This document shows, one piece after another, positions 1 to 12,026 of a stretch of 64,000 bases of DNA. The stretch is from Alnus glutinosa (lineage: Eukaryota; Streptophyta; Magnoliopsida; Fagales; Betulaceae): positions 52,435,102 through 52,499,101 of the forward strand of contig NC_084886.1 in NCBI RefSeq assembly GCF_958979055.1, given 5' to 3'. A program made the position numbers and the translations under genes. Under the pieces are notes generated by a model, which saw only the letters and a program-made list of their open reading frames with translations, searched no databases and was not told the DNA's origin. The stretch's first letter is position 1, and each line of letters opens with the position of its first letter.

Positions 1-33
1 TACAGGCTCACTTATTGGCTATAGTCAAAATCT

Positions 34-634
34 TAATTGACTCTTAATTGAAGCATTTTATTAATGAGTCTTAAAAACAGATACTTTTTTATTTGTTTAT
101 CACATTAAACTATTTTTCATACCAAAATAATAAAACAGTCTTTACCCAACATCCCTCTCTGAATTGAAGAAGAAGAAGAAGATTTTTTTTAATTGACTCT
201 TAATTGAAGCATTTTATTAATGAGTCTTAAAAACAGATACTTTTTTATTTGTTTATCACATTAAACTATTTTTCATACCAAAATAATAAAACAGTCCTTA
301 CCCAAGATCCCTCTCTGAATTGAAGAAAAAGAAGAAGATTTAATTGACTCCTAATTGAAGCATTTTATTAATGAGTCTTAAAAACAGATACTTTTTTATT
401 TGTTTATCACATTAAACTATTTTTCATACCAAAATAATAAAACAGTCCTTACCCAACATCCCTCTCTGAATTGAAGAAGAAGAAGAAGATTTAATTGACT
501 CCTAATTGAAGCATTTTATTAATGAGTCTTAAAAACATATACTTTTTTATTTGTTTATCACATTAAACTATTTTACATACCAAAATAATAAAACAGTCCT
601 TACCCAACATCCCTCTGAAGAAGAAGAAGGAGAT
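34..634. repeat. Tandem repeat, four copies of a ~151-156 bp unit
   Basis: Four head-to-tail copies begin at about 34, 190, 341 and 492. Each starts with TAATTGACTC, contains a conserved AT-rich core, and ends in a GAAGAAGAAG purine tract. Spacing is 156, 151 and 151 bases; the last copy is shortened near its end. Copies differ by only a few bases, so the array is recent or homogenised. It has no open frame and no CRISPR-like spacer structure. The array may continue left of the window, because copy 1 is preceded by unrelated sequence only 33 bases long. Confidence 0.9.
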
Positions 635-828
635 GATATGCGTGTGTGTATGTGTTTTTCAAAATTAATATAATTTTTAAAATCACAACAAATATATAAT
701 GGATTATAATTGAATTTTGGCTCCAATGTGACTTTAGAAAATTAATAGGTCGAAAGTGACGTTAGCAAATCTATAATGTATTTGGCATTGGAACTATTCA
801 CATCGTGCCACTGCCCCATTGCCACTAT

Positions 829-1373
829 TAGGAATGTACAAGCGATTACGATTAATGATTATTATTTGCTAAAATCGCTAACCACAACTGCCTATGACGG
901 TTATTGAATTTTAACAACCGCAACGGCCTCTGCCTAGGCAGTTTGCAGTTATTATGTTTATAACCGGCAGTTTGAAAACTGCTTTTTAATTTGGGCTTTG
1001 GGCCGGTTTTTGGGCAGGTTTTAATTTTTTTTTAAAATAATAATAATAATAATAATAATTTTTGGACCTTTTGGTACAAAATTAACAAATCTAAATACAA
1101 ATAAAAAAATACAAATCCAAAACATTATAAATCTAAATAACCAAATACAAACAAATCCAAAATCAAAACGTTACAAATCCAAATAACCAAATCCAAAACC
1201 AAAACATTACAAATCCAAATAACCATATACAAACAAATTTTTAATATATATATATATATTTCAATATATATTATATGGGTAGGCGGTTAGCGGTTATTTA
1301 CAACTGCTTTTGAAAACGGTTATGTGATTAACGGTTACGGAACGGTTATAACCACCACGTTTGTAGAGGCCTA
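829..1373. mobile_element. Short non-autonomous hAT-like element with 8-bp target duplication
   Basis: The ends form an imperfect inverted repeat: TAGGAATGTACAAGCG on the left against TAGGCCTCTACAAACG read inward from the right (12 of 16 match). The flanks are GCCACTAT (821-828) and GTCACTAT (1374-1381), a 7-of-8 direct repeat, as expected for hAT insertion. Subterminal regions carry many AACGGTTA/TAACCG-type motifs on both sides. There is no transposase frame. The interior is AT-rich with an AAT run near 1036. Confidence 0.75.
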
Positions 1374-1603
1374 GTCACTATCCCTTCGTAGTGAACTTTT
1401 GCTATTCATCCGACGCTTAAAAATAAGAGATATTTTAATAGATGAGTAAAAACAACAGCAAATTAAGAAACCGTAAATAGAAATACCATAAAATCTTGAT
1501 ACACCTATAGCTGCTGCCTGCTGAGGAGATCATCCACAGTTTTAGAGTAGATCTTTAGAAGGCGTGAAACCAATTACTATTACATGCAGTAACTAAAATA
1601 AGA

Positions 1604-2440
1604 TATTTTTCGATAGCTATTTTGATTATTACTGCTTAGAGATGCAAACTCTTAGACATCCAATTTCCAAAAAGGTTGAGGAAATGGATTTTTACCATTT
1701 TTAGTTGTAGTGCATGTTTTACAATAGAAAAATGTTTGGTCTCATCTTTTGCCAATATCTCTCTCTTCACATTAATGTTGTAATGCTTCTGGTATTATTA
1801 TCTTTGTTGGGGTTTAATATTGTTACTCTGCTCATGTGGACAGCTCTCAGAATATATTTTGTAGGGTGTAGTTTCAAACATCATAAAAAGTTTTGACTTT
1901 CTTCATTTTACACCAATAGGTTTTAGATAAGAAGGTCAAATGCCCAATCAAACAAATGCTATCAAAGCTAGGTTAATGGATTTGAGTTGCAGAAGCATCA
2001 CGTTGTTGGATGGATTTGTTGTGGTGCAACAGTGACACTCTGCTCATATGAACAGCTCTTAAAATATGTCTTATAGGGTACTATTTCTAATACCATAAAA
2101 GCTTCCGTTGATCTTCTTATTTGAAATACCAATTCGTGTCCAATAAAAGAGGTCAGAAGCTCAACGGCCCGATTCAACAATCTTGAATATCTTATTCTGT
2201 TTCATTGATAATCGATTGATTCTACTATAAAAAGCTTATAACCCTAGTTCAGGATCTCATACAATTTCAAAGAAAATTGTAAATTTTCAAATTATGTAAT
2301 TTGGATGGTTTTTAGGCTTGAACGGTTTGGAAAAATTTAACTTTCAAATTTGATTATACTTTTTCTCTTTTTCTTATAAAAATTTAGACTTAAATATAGA
2401 TATTTGAAAAAATTACTGTATATTTTTTACTAAGCCAATA
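1604..2440. repeat. Dispersed repeat, copy 1 (related to 29684-30536)
   Basis: About 840 bases are collinear with 29684-30536 in the same orientation. Shared blocks include AAATGTTTGGTCTCATC, GCTCATGTG-ACAGCTCTCAGA and the tail AAAAATTACTGTATATTTT. A third, split copy lies at 22664-22735 and 23413-23475. The phrase AATGGTATCGGAGCTAGG in copy 2 resembles the wording around retrotransposon primer-binding sites, but no complete element could be delimited. There is no credible coding sequence; short open frames here are not conserved between copies. Confidence 0.7.
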
Positions 2441-2722
2441 TATATATATATATATATATATTTGGCAGAGTTAGAGTTAAAAGTTGTTTACTATTTTTAC
2501 CAACATCCTCATTAGAGAAATAATAAAATTAAAACTTTTTGCACAACTATTTTAAACCTACTTTTTCCAAAAAAAAAAAAACTATTTTACACTCCCAAGA
2601 CATTGAGTGAGACTTACATGTAGGATCTAGATGCATGGATCCACCCGATGTATTTCGGTAGCAGAATAATTGTACAATATGGTTGTGCATAATAACTTCC
2701 ATCCTGTTTATGGACTTGGATC

Positions 2723-5700
2723 TAGGGATGTAAACGAAGCAAAGCTACCAGTGAGCTCGCTCAGGTTCAGCTCGATAAGGCTCGGCTCGTGCGCGATTCA
2801 GTTATTAAATAAGCTACTCGTGGACATAAAAATATACTCGATTATTAAACGATACATACCCGTATAAAACCCGGCTCGGTCATTTATAGTTCGCAAACAT
2901 ACTCGTAAAAAGGCTCGGTTCGCTTATTAGCTCGACTCGTATATATTTATTAATATACATATTTATTAATAAATATATATCACTTATTAATTAACAATAA
3001 TTAATTATTGTTATACAATATATAATTATTAGTTATATTTATAAGTATCTATATAATATATAATTTAATTATAAAAAAATAATTAAATTGATTATATCTT
3101 ATATGATCTAAGAGACTAAGACTCTAAGTCTAATAATTAAATATCTAATGATTTTTGAATTAACAATAAATTGTTAATCATATAATTTAATGAAAATCTT
3201 GATACTTAATCTATTATTCAAATAATCATATCTTATACAATGACAATGTAATTGGTATAACCCCATATCAATTGATTAGCATTAAAATCAACAATGTGTT
3301 TCTTATAATCACAAATTGAGTATAATTATTAAAATTCATATCATTAGATTATATGATCATATTTATTATCACTAGAATTTATATGAAATGCATATGATCT
3401 AACATTTATATGATATTAAATTTTTAGTGATATAGCACATTATATCTTTATTATATAATGTAACAATCATATAAATAATACTTATTTTATATTATTATAT
3501 GATTAAGTGTGATATAAGTTATAATAGTTTACTATGATGTAACAACAATAAATGATGTGATTAAACAATTCATTTGATTCAATTTAAGCATGATCTGACC
3601 ATTTATATGATATTAAATCTCATCTTATATGGCACAATGTATTATGTAATAATCATATAAAAAATACTTATTTTGTATCATTTTATAATTAAGTGTTATC
3701 TAAATTCTATCAATTTTAGTTGTATCATGTCATATAAATGTTATTATTAGCTACTAATAAAGTTAGGATAAGTAATTAAGTATGATTCATAATTTTCATA
3801 TCATATCATAAATAATCTCATATTATATGATATGAATCATAATTCATAATTATATATAATTAAAAATTAAGATATAACAATAAATTATTATAACCATATA
3901 ATGACATAGTCATATAACTACTTAAGTCATGACTCATAAGTATACAATTCACACCAAGTAACTAATATAAATTATAAATTTATAATGATTAAGTATCTTG
4001 TTACTTAGATAATTTTGATATATACTTGATACTTCTAACTTAAGTATAAAATAATAATTAAGTACGATTAAATTATTATTATAGTTTAAATATAATAAAT
4101 AATTTGTAAACTTTTACTCTTGAGCTTATGAATTAATGAATAATGATTAAATGTAATTTGTGTAAATATCAATTATGGATTTATGATTAACATTTAACAG
4201 ATTATCTAATTAAGTATAAATGTATAATTATATCAATATGTAACTTATAAGTTAGAATTAATTATTTTTAAGTATAAATAATAATTTTTTAAATTTTTAA
4301 GGGAAAAGTACACTTAACCTCCTCAAACTATCACATCATTGTCAATGTACCTCACAAACTACCAATTATGTCAATGTCCCCATTAAACTACAAAAAAATG
4401 TCATTATTCCCCTAAAAAATAATTTTTGTTTGTTTATTTATTTATTTTTTTTAAAAATAATATTTCAGTTTTTTTTTTTGGTTTTTTTTTTTTTTTAAAA
4501 AAAATTGTTCTTTTTCGTTTTTTTTAATTTAATAAAAAACTGGTTTTTATTTTATTTTGTTTTTTTTTCTTTCTTTCAAAAACATGTTTTTATAATTTTC
4601 AGTAATTTTTTTATTTTTTATTTAAAAAAAATCGTTATTTTTTGTTGTTTTAATTTTTTTCGTTATTTGATTTATTTTTTTAAAAAAAAAATTAAGTTTT
4701 TCCAAGCCAATTTGTCTGAATTTTTCTAACAAAACTATTTGGAAATCCCTCCAAATCCTCCCACCCCCATTTTTCGCTCCTCTGCACACTATGTCCTTGT
4801 ACGTGTACAGTGCACAATATTGCTTTGAGCCTTTTTTTTTTTTGGCCCTTTCCTCTATTATTTTTTTATTTCATTTTTTTTTTTTTGTTTTTAATTACCC
4901 CTTTGAAGTTTGAAAAAGCAAGACACAGTATACACTAGTTGTCTAAGTTTGTAGAATGGTATGATGACCCTTGACTTTTCAACAAACTTCTGACGCTACA
5001 TGCTGTGTTTAGGAGAAAAAAAAAAAAAAAAATTGTTTACAAGTTTACAACAAGTCAACAACCACTAATACACTCATACTCTCATATGAAATGAAGGCTT
5101 GCTTCAATACTAAAACAGTGAGTTAGCTTAGCTGTTCTCCATATGGACCATCACATTCAGCTGCTTTATCCATGCCAGGTGTCCAGCTTCTACTCTCCAC
5201 ACTAATCTTCTCACGCACGTCGCACACACTGTCCAAGGATTGAACACACTGTCCAAGGGTTGAACACTTCACGCCTTCACCTGTCCAGCAGCTTCCTTCT
5301 GTTCTTTCTTTATTCCTCCTTACACCTAATGCCTTCTCTTTTCTAAGTTGTCTCCCTCGATCTCCTCTCCTCTCTGTCTCGCATATGCCCAACTTTCCAT
5401 TTTTTTCTTCTCTTCGTCTCACAGGCACTCGAGAGTGAAGAATCAAAAGGGAGCTACCGAACAGAAAATGCAGATCGAGGCTACGAGGCCGTGTTGCAGA
5501 GAAGAAGAAAATAAGAAGATGGTGAAATAAGGAGAAGAGGTTGAGAAGCCGTTTTACTCGCGAGCCGGGTGAGCCGAGTGCCCGATAAGACACTTGGCTC
5601 GTCAAAAAATCAAGCTCGAGCTCGAGCTGGACATAATTTTATTTTTCGCGAGTCGAGCCAAGCTCTATATCTAATATCTAATACCCGTCACGCGGATCGA

Positions 5701-5773
5701 GCTCATAAATTTTCTCAACTAGCCGAGCTTGGACAACCACTACTCATTCGAGCTTGGCTCGTATACATGCCTA
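2723..5773. mobile_element. 3.05-kb non-autonomous hAT element inserted just upstream of the first UGT gene
   Basis: The left end TAGGGATGTAAACGA and the right end, read inward, TAGGCATGTATACGA match at 13 of 15 positions. They are flanked by a perfect 8-bp direct repeat CTTGGATC (2715-2722 and 5774-5781), the hallmark of hAT insertion. Both subterminal zones (2750-2940 and 5560-5760) are crowded with GGCTCG / GAGCTCG / CTCGACTCG motifs, as seen at transposase-binding ends of hAT elements. The interior is extremely AT-rich from 2950 to 4730 and encodes no transposase, so the element cannot move by itself. The right end lies 163 bases before the UGT start codon. Confidence 0.9.
4294..4970. other. 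Low-complexity interior of the hAT element
   Basis: This stretch opens with a GGGAAAAGTACACTTAACC-type phrase common at plant MITE ends, followed by long T and A runs. The matching right end was not found, so no nested element is claimed. The open frame at 4505-4729 is only phenylalanine- and lysine-rich translation of T/A runs. Confidence 0.4.
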
Positions 5774-5855
5774 CTTGGATCCTCTCCAGGCTCCAGTTGG
5801 TTGTACCTAAGGATATTTTGATAATTTCACATTGTGTAGAGATCCTAATTCCCTG

Positions 5856-5864
5856 TTTATATAC
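5856..5864 (+). promoter_or_regulatory. Candidate TATA box of the first UGT gene
   Basis: TTTATATAC lies 73-81 bases before the ATG at 5937 and about 80 bases inside the boundary of the upstream hAT element. The original proximal promoter left between hAT and gene is therefore only about 155 bases. Position is plausible; there is no direct evidence of transcription. Confidence 0.45.
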
Positions 5865-5936
5865 ACTTGCAGACTGCTCTACTGTTCCTAACAAGAACCC
5901 ATTACACACCCTTTTTCCCTTTTCATCTCTGTGAAC

Positions 5937-7349
5937 ATGGAGAAGGTTATAGTCCTATACCCATCTCCAGGCAGAGGCCACCTAATCGCCATGGTAGAGC
6001 TTGGGAAGCTCATACTGAAACATCACCCATCTTTCTCCATCACAATCCTCGTCTTAAACACACAAAACACAGATTCTGCGTCCACCGCCCAATACGTAGC
6101 CAGCTCTACCGCCCAATACATGGCCGCCGTGAAAGCCACCACCCCATCGATCACCTTCCTCCGTCTTCCCCCCATCCTCGACGTCCCTTCTACTCCTTCC
6201 CCATTAGAATTATTGTACTTATTCCCACGCCTCAACAACCCAAATGTCCACCAAACCCTCCAAACCATCTCCCAGACCTCCGAACTCAAAGCCTTTGTCA
6301 TTGATTTCTTCTGCGATGCTGCTTTCGAAGTGGCCGCAAACCTTAGCATCCCCACCTACTATTTCTACACCTCTAGCGCAAGCAGTCTAACCGCCTTTCT
6401 GTATTTCCCTACTCTCCATAAAAACCTGGATAAAAGCTTTAAAGATCTCAATGATATGCCTCTTGATATTCCCGGCATACCTTCTATCCCGGCTTCAGTC
6501 ATGCCGGAAGGTATTTCAGATCGCAGTTCTAAACTTTATGAGTATTTCTTGAACACAGCAACCTACATGGCCAAATCAAATGGACTTATGGTGAACACCT
6601 TTGAGCTGCTCGAGAGAAAAGCGTTCAAGGCATTATCGGATGGACTATGTGTTCCAGACGGACCAACCCCGCCAATATTCTGTATTGGACCTTTGATAGC
6701 AAGCGGCAACCAGAATGGAGATGATCAGCACGAGTGTTTGAATTGGCTAAACTCGCAACCGAGTCAAAGCGTTGTGTTTCTGTGTTTCGGAAGCATGGGA
6801 TTGTTTTCGGCGAAACAGTTGAGAGAAATGGCAATAGGATTAGAAAACAGTGGTCAGAGATTCATGTGGGTGGTGAGAAATCCACCGTGCGATAACAACA
6901 AAGAGCCAAATTTGGATGAGTTATTGCCGCAAGGTTTCTTGGAAAGGACCAAGGATAGGGGTTTTGTGGTTAAGCAATGGGCTCCACAGGTGGCAGTACT
7001 GAGTCATGACTCCGTGGGCGGGTTCGTGACTCACTGCGGGTGGAACTCAGTGCTTGAAGCGGTCTGTGGCGGCGTCCCGATGGTTGCTTGGCCATTGTAT
7101 GCGGAGCAAAAGATGAACAGGTCAGTATTGGTTAAGGAGTTGAAGGTGGCGTTGGCACTGAACGAGTCGAAAGACGGGTCAGTGAGTGCGGCCGAGTTGG
7201 AGAAGCGAGTGAGAGAGTTAATGGACTCGGAAGCAGGGAAAGATGTCAGAGACAGGGTTTCAGCCATGAGAGATGACGCTATGACAGCCGTGAAGGAGGG
7301 GGGGTCCTCTCATGTTGCATTGGCCAAGTTGTCTGAGTTCTTCGTTTAA
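5937..7349 (+). CDS. UDP-glycosyltransferase, UGT88-like (group E), copy 1
   Basis: Family 1 enzyme that moves glucose or another sugar from a UDP-sugar to a small acceptor, typically a phenolic, in the cytosol. The intronless frame encodes 470 residues, normal for the family. The start chosen is the ATG at 5937; the frame is open two codons further up, but only from GTG. The probable catalytic His is residue 15 (GRGHL) and its partner Asp is residue 123 (VIDFFC). The PSPG donor box spans about 348-391: WAPQ, HCGWNS, GGVPM and a closing Gln in YAEQ, which usually favours UDP-glucose. LFCFGSMG-type and RFMWVVRNPP blocks precede it. Overall wording resembles UGT88A1/88F. Residues 49-64 carry a duplicated STAQYxA motif shared only with the copy at 16831-18258. 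The acceptor cannot be predicted. An hAT element abuts the promoter. Confidence 0.95.
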   Translation: MEKVIVLYPSPGRGHLIAMVELGKLILKHHPSFSITILVLNTQNTDSASTAQYVASSTAQYMAAVKATTPSITFLRLPPILDVPSTPSPLELLYLFPRLNNPNVHQTLQTISQTSELKAFVIDFFCDAAFEVAANLSIPTYYFYTSSASSLTAFLYFPTLHKNLDKSFKDLNDMPLDIPGIPSIPASVMPEGISDRSSKLYEYFLNTATYMAKSNGLMVNTFELLERKAFKALSDGLCVPDGPTPPIFCIGPLIASGNQNGDDQHECLNWLNSQPSQSVVFLCFGSMGLFSAKQLREMAIGLENSGQRFMWVVRNPPCDNNKEPNLDELLPQGFLERTKDRGFVVKQWAPQVAVLSHDSVGGFVTHCGWNSVLEAVCGGVPMVAWPLYAEQKMNRSVLVKELKVALALNESKDGSVSAAELEKRVRELMDSEAGKDVRDRVSAMRDDAMTAVKEGGSSHVALAKLSEFFV

Positions 7350-7830
7350 GACGATGTGCTAGGCTCACCGGCGCGCGTCATACATCTTCTACATTAATTT
7401 GTTGTACGTTGTACTAATTACTACGTTCATAATTTGTCTCGTCCTCTCAAGTCTCAACTGTCAGCTTACCCTCGATTTGAATTCTGTCATTCAGCCATGT
7501 GAACGGTAAAATTATTTTTTTATAATTTTATTGTCAGTTATTACTTATTAGAATTCTTAAAAGCGACGTGCTGATGAGACAATGCATGTGCCGACAATCC
7601 AAGTTTTCTTTACTATTTTGCGTCATCATGTTTCTTTTCTTAATTTTTAAATTTTTTTTAAAGCACACCATATGGGTTTAATTTGTTTAAAGGGCTAGAC
7701 TTCGACAGATATTATGCATTCATTTTTATTTTTATTTTTTTCTATCTTTTACCTATTTATTTTATAAATTAATTATTCAGTCTGGATAATCAAATGTCGC
7801 ATTTCTTGTATGATATTGAACAAGAAACGG

Positions 7831-7862
<32 letters not shown>

Positions 7863-9084
7863 AAACCAAACATTTTTCTTACTTATATGACTGCAAATAT
7901 GAAATTAATACTTTCACCACAGCATATCTACCGTGAAAAAAAAATTATAAATAAAGGGCTCTGATTGTTTTCGATAAAACTGTGTCGTTTTGTGCTGTAT
8001 GCGGAACTATGAGTGATGGTACAGTGGCAGCAACGAAAGAGCGTGGCTCATCTCTTGTTGCCGCTGCTCAGGTCTTTTAGTGTACCACGCACGGTAACAC
8101 CATAAGAAAGTCGGGGGAGATAAAATGTAGTAAATATTTCAATTAATATTTTGGAAAAAAAATAGAAAATCCTTCAAAGTGGTTTGCTTAAATTATAAAT
8201 CGCATACTGTTGTATCAAAATAAATTAAGAAGTTCATGTGGTATGCCAAAAAAACAAACATGTATGGTATAGATGAGTATATATTTGTATGAATTTCATG
8301 TGGATCAAGATTGGAATATAATCATATATTCACAGCTAAGTAGTATGATTTCAAGTATTTATAAATTGTCAATGTTTACTTCATCAGCTACGAAACTTTT
8401 AAAAAAATATGTATTTATTATCTATAAAATAGTTGATATTGTAAACGTATAGTATAAATAAAGAAAAGTCAGCTCTATGCGAACACTTAGTGATTTATAT
8501 ATTCACTGAGACTATGGACTCATTATTTCGCCAATGTAAACGGGGTTACCACCACGATCACATTGACTATGCTATGGATGCAAGTGTTGATCAAGGATTG
8601 AGAGTAAATTATGCTGGAGCTTAATGTCGGGCTATAGCTTTAGTCCATTTATGTATTAACATTGTTGTTAATATTTAGTTACAATGGTATATTTATAGCG
8701 TCGTGTCGTATGTAACACATTTTATATAGCCATACTTTTGTTATGTAAAGGATTCAATGATCGAGCTTTAAGTATATAGAGGTACTATTTGCTATATATG
8801 TTGCGTATAGTTTCATTGTTTAATGTTTAGTAATTTTCACTGCTATGTATAATCTCTGACGAGTCATGCTCATATTGTGGGTTGTCTTGTGTTAATGTTT
8901 GGTTCATGACGTGTAGTCATGCCACTGCGAGGATTTGTTTAAAAAAGAAAAAAAGAAATTGGGTCATCACATTTACTATCAAAATTTAATAATAATCCAC
9001 TCCAAATTCAATATGTTTAAAAATCATATCAGCTTCTGGAAAACAAAAAGATGGTCCCTACTACCGGCCTACTTCATAACATTA

Positions 9085-9088
<4 letters not shown>
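7350..9088. other. Intergenic DNA downstream of UGT copy 1
   Basis: AT-rich with no supported gene. An A/T homopolymer pair lies at about 7830-7864 (a potential T-A hairpin). A phrase at 8231-8245 (TTCATGTGGTATGCC) matches the subterminal wording of the foldback element at 45002-45647, hinting at a decayed relative. No element ends were resolved. Confidence 0.5.

Positions 9089-9166
<78 letters not shown>
9089..9166. repeat. (TA)n microsatellite
   Basis: About 39 uninterrupted TA units. The YIYIYI-type open frame across it is an artefact. Confidence 0.95.
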
Positions 9167-9168
<2 letters not shown>

Positions 9169-9776
9169 CCTGAAAGTTCAAGACTGAATTGAAAATTAAT
9201 CAAGACTATATGCTGTTATATAGGTTAAGTAAAATAAAAACTACAAAATAAAATAAACATAAATTTGAAAACATAGCAAAACAAAATATTATTCTAAAAA
9301 TAATTCTCCAATTTTTTACTCATGCTTGCCATATAGTGCACGTCTACCACCATTAATTCGTTATCGCATCAAGCACTCATTATTACAATCACGAAAATTA
9401 ATGGGATTACTTTATTATTATTATTATTATTTGAAAAATGCTTCCTTTCCTTTCCGGTCTTTACAATACAAAGGAGTTGCGTACAAAGTATATAACATGG
9501 TGTACAACAAGCAGTGCTCATTTTTCAACTGTGGAAAATGATTTTTTATATTACATGCTCTACATTAATCTTATACCAAGACATAAAAGGTGAGAAACCT
9601 ATATATGTACGTTATATATATTTGAGTTTTATATACATGAGTTTCATACTTAATATATTTTAGGTGTAAAATTAATGTAGAATAATATGATATAAGAATA
9701 ATACATCCTTTCAACAATAATACATCTCTTTCATCTCTACCAAAACACATGGAGTATAAAATTCATATATATAGAA

Positions 9777-9779
<3 letters not shown>

Positions 9780-9831
<52 letters not shown>
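9780..9831. repeat. (TA)n microsatellite at the left edge of the large inverted-repeat element
   Basis: About 26 TA units directly touch the GAGTAATGATAG terminus of the 6.9-kb element. The right terminus at 16729 also touches a TA run, so the element probably inserted into a TA tract and its target duplication cannot be read. Confidence 0.9.
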
Positions 9832-9834
<3 letters not shown>

Positions 9835-9905
9835 TAATGATAGGCTTGCCGTCCCTGCCCGGCCCTTTCCTACGTGGAAGGGGCCTTTTGCTTTTAATAG
9901 TTTTT

Positions 9906-10086
9906 GAGGAATGCTACAGAGGGGACGTTCATCCGTCCCCTCTCCTCCTTTTAACATTAAAAAAATCAAATTCAAAAGAAAAGTACATTTTTCTTTGTTT
10001 TTGGTTTTCTTTTTTATTGAATTTGATTTGTTTAATGATAAAAGGAGGAGAGGGGACGGATGAACGTCCCCTCTGTAGCATTCCTC
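9906..10086. mobile_element. 181-bp MITE nested in the left arm
   Basis: Terminal inverted repeats of about 50 bases, starting GAGGAATGCTACAGAGGGGA at both ends with almost no mismatch. Flanked by a perfect 9-bp duplication ATAGTTTTT (9897-9905 and 10087-10095). The right arm of the host element lacks it at the matching point, so it inserted after the arms formed. The 9-bp duplication points to a Mutator-type transposase. Confidence 0.9.
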
Positions 10087-11200
10087 ATAGTTTTTTTTGA
10101 AAACCCACCCCCCTCGTCTTCTATACCCATTTTTCTTACCCAAACCATTTTCCCCCCAAATCTTTCCCTCCCTCTCTCTCTCTCTCCATCTCCTCTCCTC
10201 AACCCCACCGTGAGCCCGCCACCGTCGACCACTCACGAGCCCGCCACTCCACTGTGCGTTCTCCATCTCCGGCCAAAACCGAACCACCGTGCGTTCTCCA
10301 ACTCCGATTCGGCTCCGACAACTCAACCACCGATCGCCACGAGCAGCCCCAGCCGAAACACCAACGCCGCAGCCGCCGACGAGCCCATCCGCCGTAAGGT
10401 TTTCTTAGATTTTTTTTTTTTGATCATTCCTTTTGATTTTCTCTCCAGATCCGGTTTTTTTAGTTGTTTTTGGGTGAGATTTGGGCTGTTTAAGTGCAGA
10501 TAATGGGTTGTTTAAGTGCAGATAATGGGTTATTTGTATTCCTTTTGATTTTCTCTCCAGATTCTGTTTGGTGGCTATAAATATTGGAATGAGTTTTGTA
10601 GTTGCTGGATTTTCTTTGATGTTGTAGTGTAATCCTTTTAAGTGGCATGGAAATATATATATATATGTGTCAACATTTGAATAGCTTAGTTGGAAAGAAA
10701 GAATGCCCAGAATCTTCTAGTGTAATAATAATTTATGATTTGTGATGATGTTCCATTTTTTTAGTTGTTTTTTGGGTGAGATTTGGCTGATTTGTGGTTT
10801 CCTCAGAGCTGGGATTTTGCTGCAAAAAGAATATGGGCTGAGCTTTTTTTTCATATGAATCTGTTGGGATGGATTGGGTTTTGCAGCATAATGAAAGTCT
10901 ATATTGCATTCCAAAGGATTGGAGTTAGTATTACTTGCCATTGAACTGTAGTGTAGTAGAAATTGAGAGCAGGTTGATATATACTGCTCATTCTTGATTT
11001 ATTCCGTGTTTTCATTCTGTATCTAAGAATCATAGATTTAAAGAGCAGGTTGTTTAAGTGCAGATAATGAGTTATTTGTATTCCTTTTGATTTTTGGATT
11101 TTGTTTGGTGGCTGTAAATATTGGAATGAGTTTTGTAGTTGCTGGATTTTCTTTGATGTTGTAATGTTATCCTTTTAAGTGGCATGGTGAAAGGTTCCAG

Positions 11201-12026
11201 CCATTCAATTTGTAGTTCTTTGGTTTTTAAATGGATGATGAAAATAATTGGCACTTATTATTGCTTTTTGTTTATTGGTACTTTTTTTCTTCTTTTTTGT
11301 TTTGTTTTGTTTTGTTTTTTGTTTTAATAGACCGTTGTCTGCAATTCTGCAATTTTATCAATGCAGGGAAGAGTTCAGATATGGGAGGTCATTGTAGGTG
11401 CTGAAGACCTTGTTGATTGAGAAGGTGTATTTTTTACCGTGACATGTTTGAGCAGAGGATGAGAGGCTTTGGGATAATTAGTTATTAGAGTTTTGGTTTG
11501 CTTTCGCCTGTTGCCATTTCTGTTCGTGAAGCAGTTCCACGAACAATACTCTCTTTAGTGGAAATGTTTTTTGGTAATTAATTTGTAATCTCTTTGACAG
11601 TGATGATGAGCTCTTAGAAGTAAAGCTTGATTATCTATGTGCATGTATATTAATACATTATTAGTCATTAAGGAAGTGTGTACGTACAGAAAAAGAGACT
11701 TGATTTGTTACTCAAGTTGATATCTGTTATTTGATTAGCAATGATACAATCATGTAAGATAGGTTGCCATGTCTCTCTATGTGGATCTTTGGTTTCACTC
11801 AATGCAGATTCAGTGAAGCAGATGGCCCCAAGTGGAAAATTTGTTTGAAATAATGAGACATTGATTCTGTATTTAAGGAGGTAGGTCTATCAATTTCTGC
11901 CGAATATTATTTCTTTTTTATTGACTTGTGACATTAGGATATACATGATTTTTTTTTTTGAAGTTAGGATATACGTGGATTTCTTTAGATGCTTGTTGTA
12001 GTAAGGTCAATTTTTCGCATCTCAAG
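11201..12026. other. Non-coding interior of the inverted-repeat element
   Basis: AT-rich sequence with an intron-like look. A possible acceptor (ATCAATGCAG) at about 11357-11366 is followed by a short purine-rich segment. It may be a leader intron for the captured receptor fragment that follows, but no gene is supported here. Confidence 0.35.

Noticed and set aside
34-634. CRISPR array
   Set aside because: The whole 151-156 bp unit is repeated without unique spacers, and the genome is a plant.
4505-4729. 74-codon Phe-rich membrane-like frame
   Set aside because: Pure T/A homopolymer translation.
5123-5605. 160-codon minus-strand open frame in the hAT element
   Set aside because: It starts in subterminal motif DNA, has biased Arg/Ser/Leu content, no domain, and is not hAT transposase-like.
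8935-9192. Open frame with repeated Ile-Tyr
   Set aside because: It is the translation of a (TA)n microsatellite.
10060-10503. 147-codon proline-rich frame in the left arm
   Set aside because: The right arm carries the same DNA with small changes that do not preserve the frame; it looks like a GC-rich leader.
10717-10941. 74-codon frame identical to one at 15751-15975
   Set aside because: Identity comes from the inverted-repeat arms; there is no domain and one copy would be antisense to the leader.
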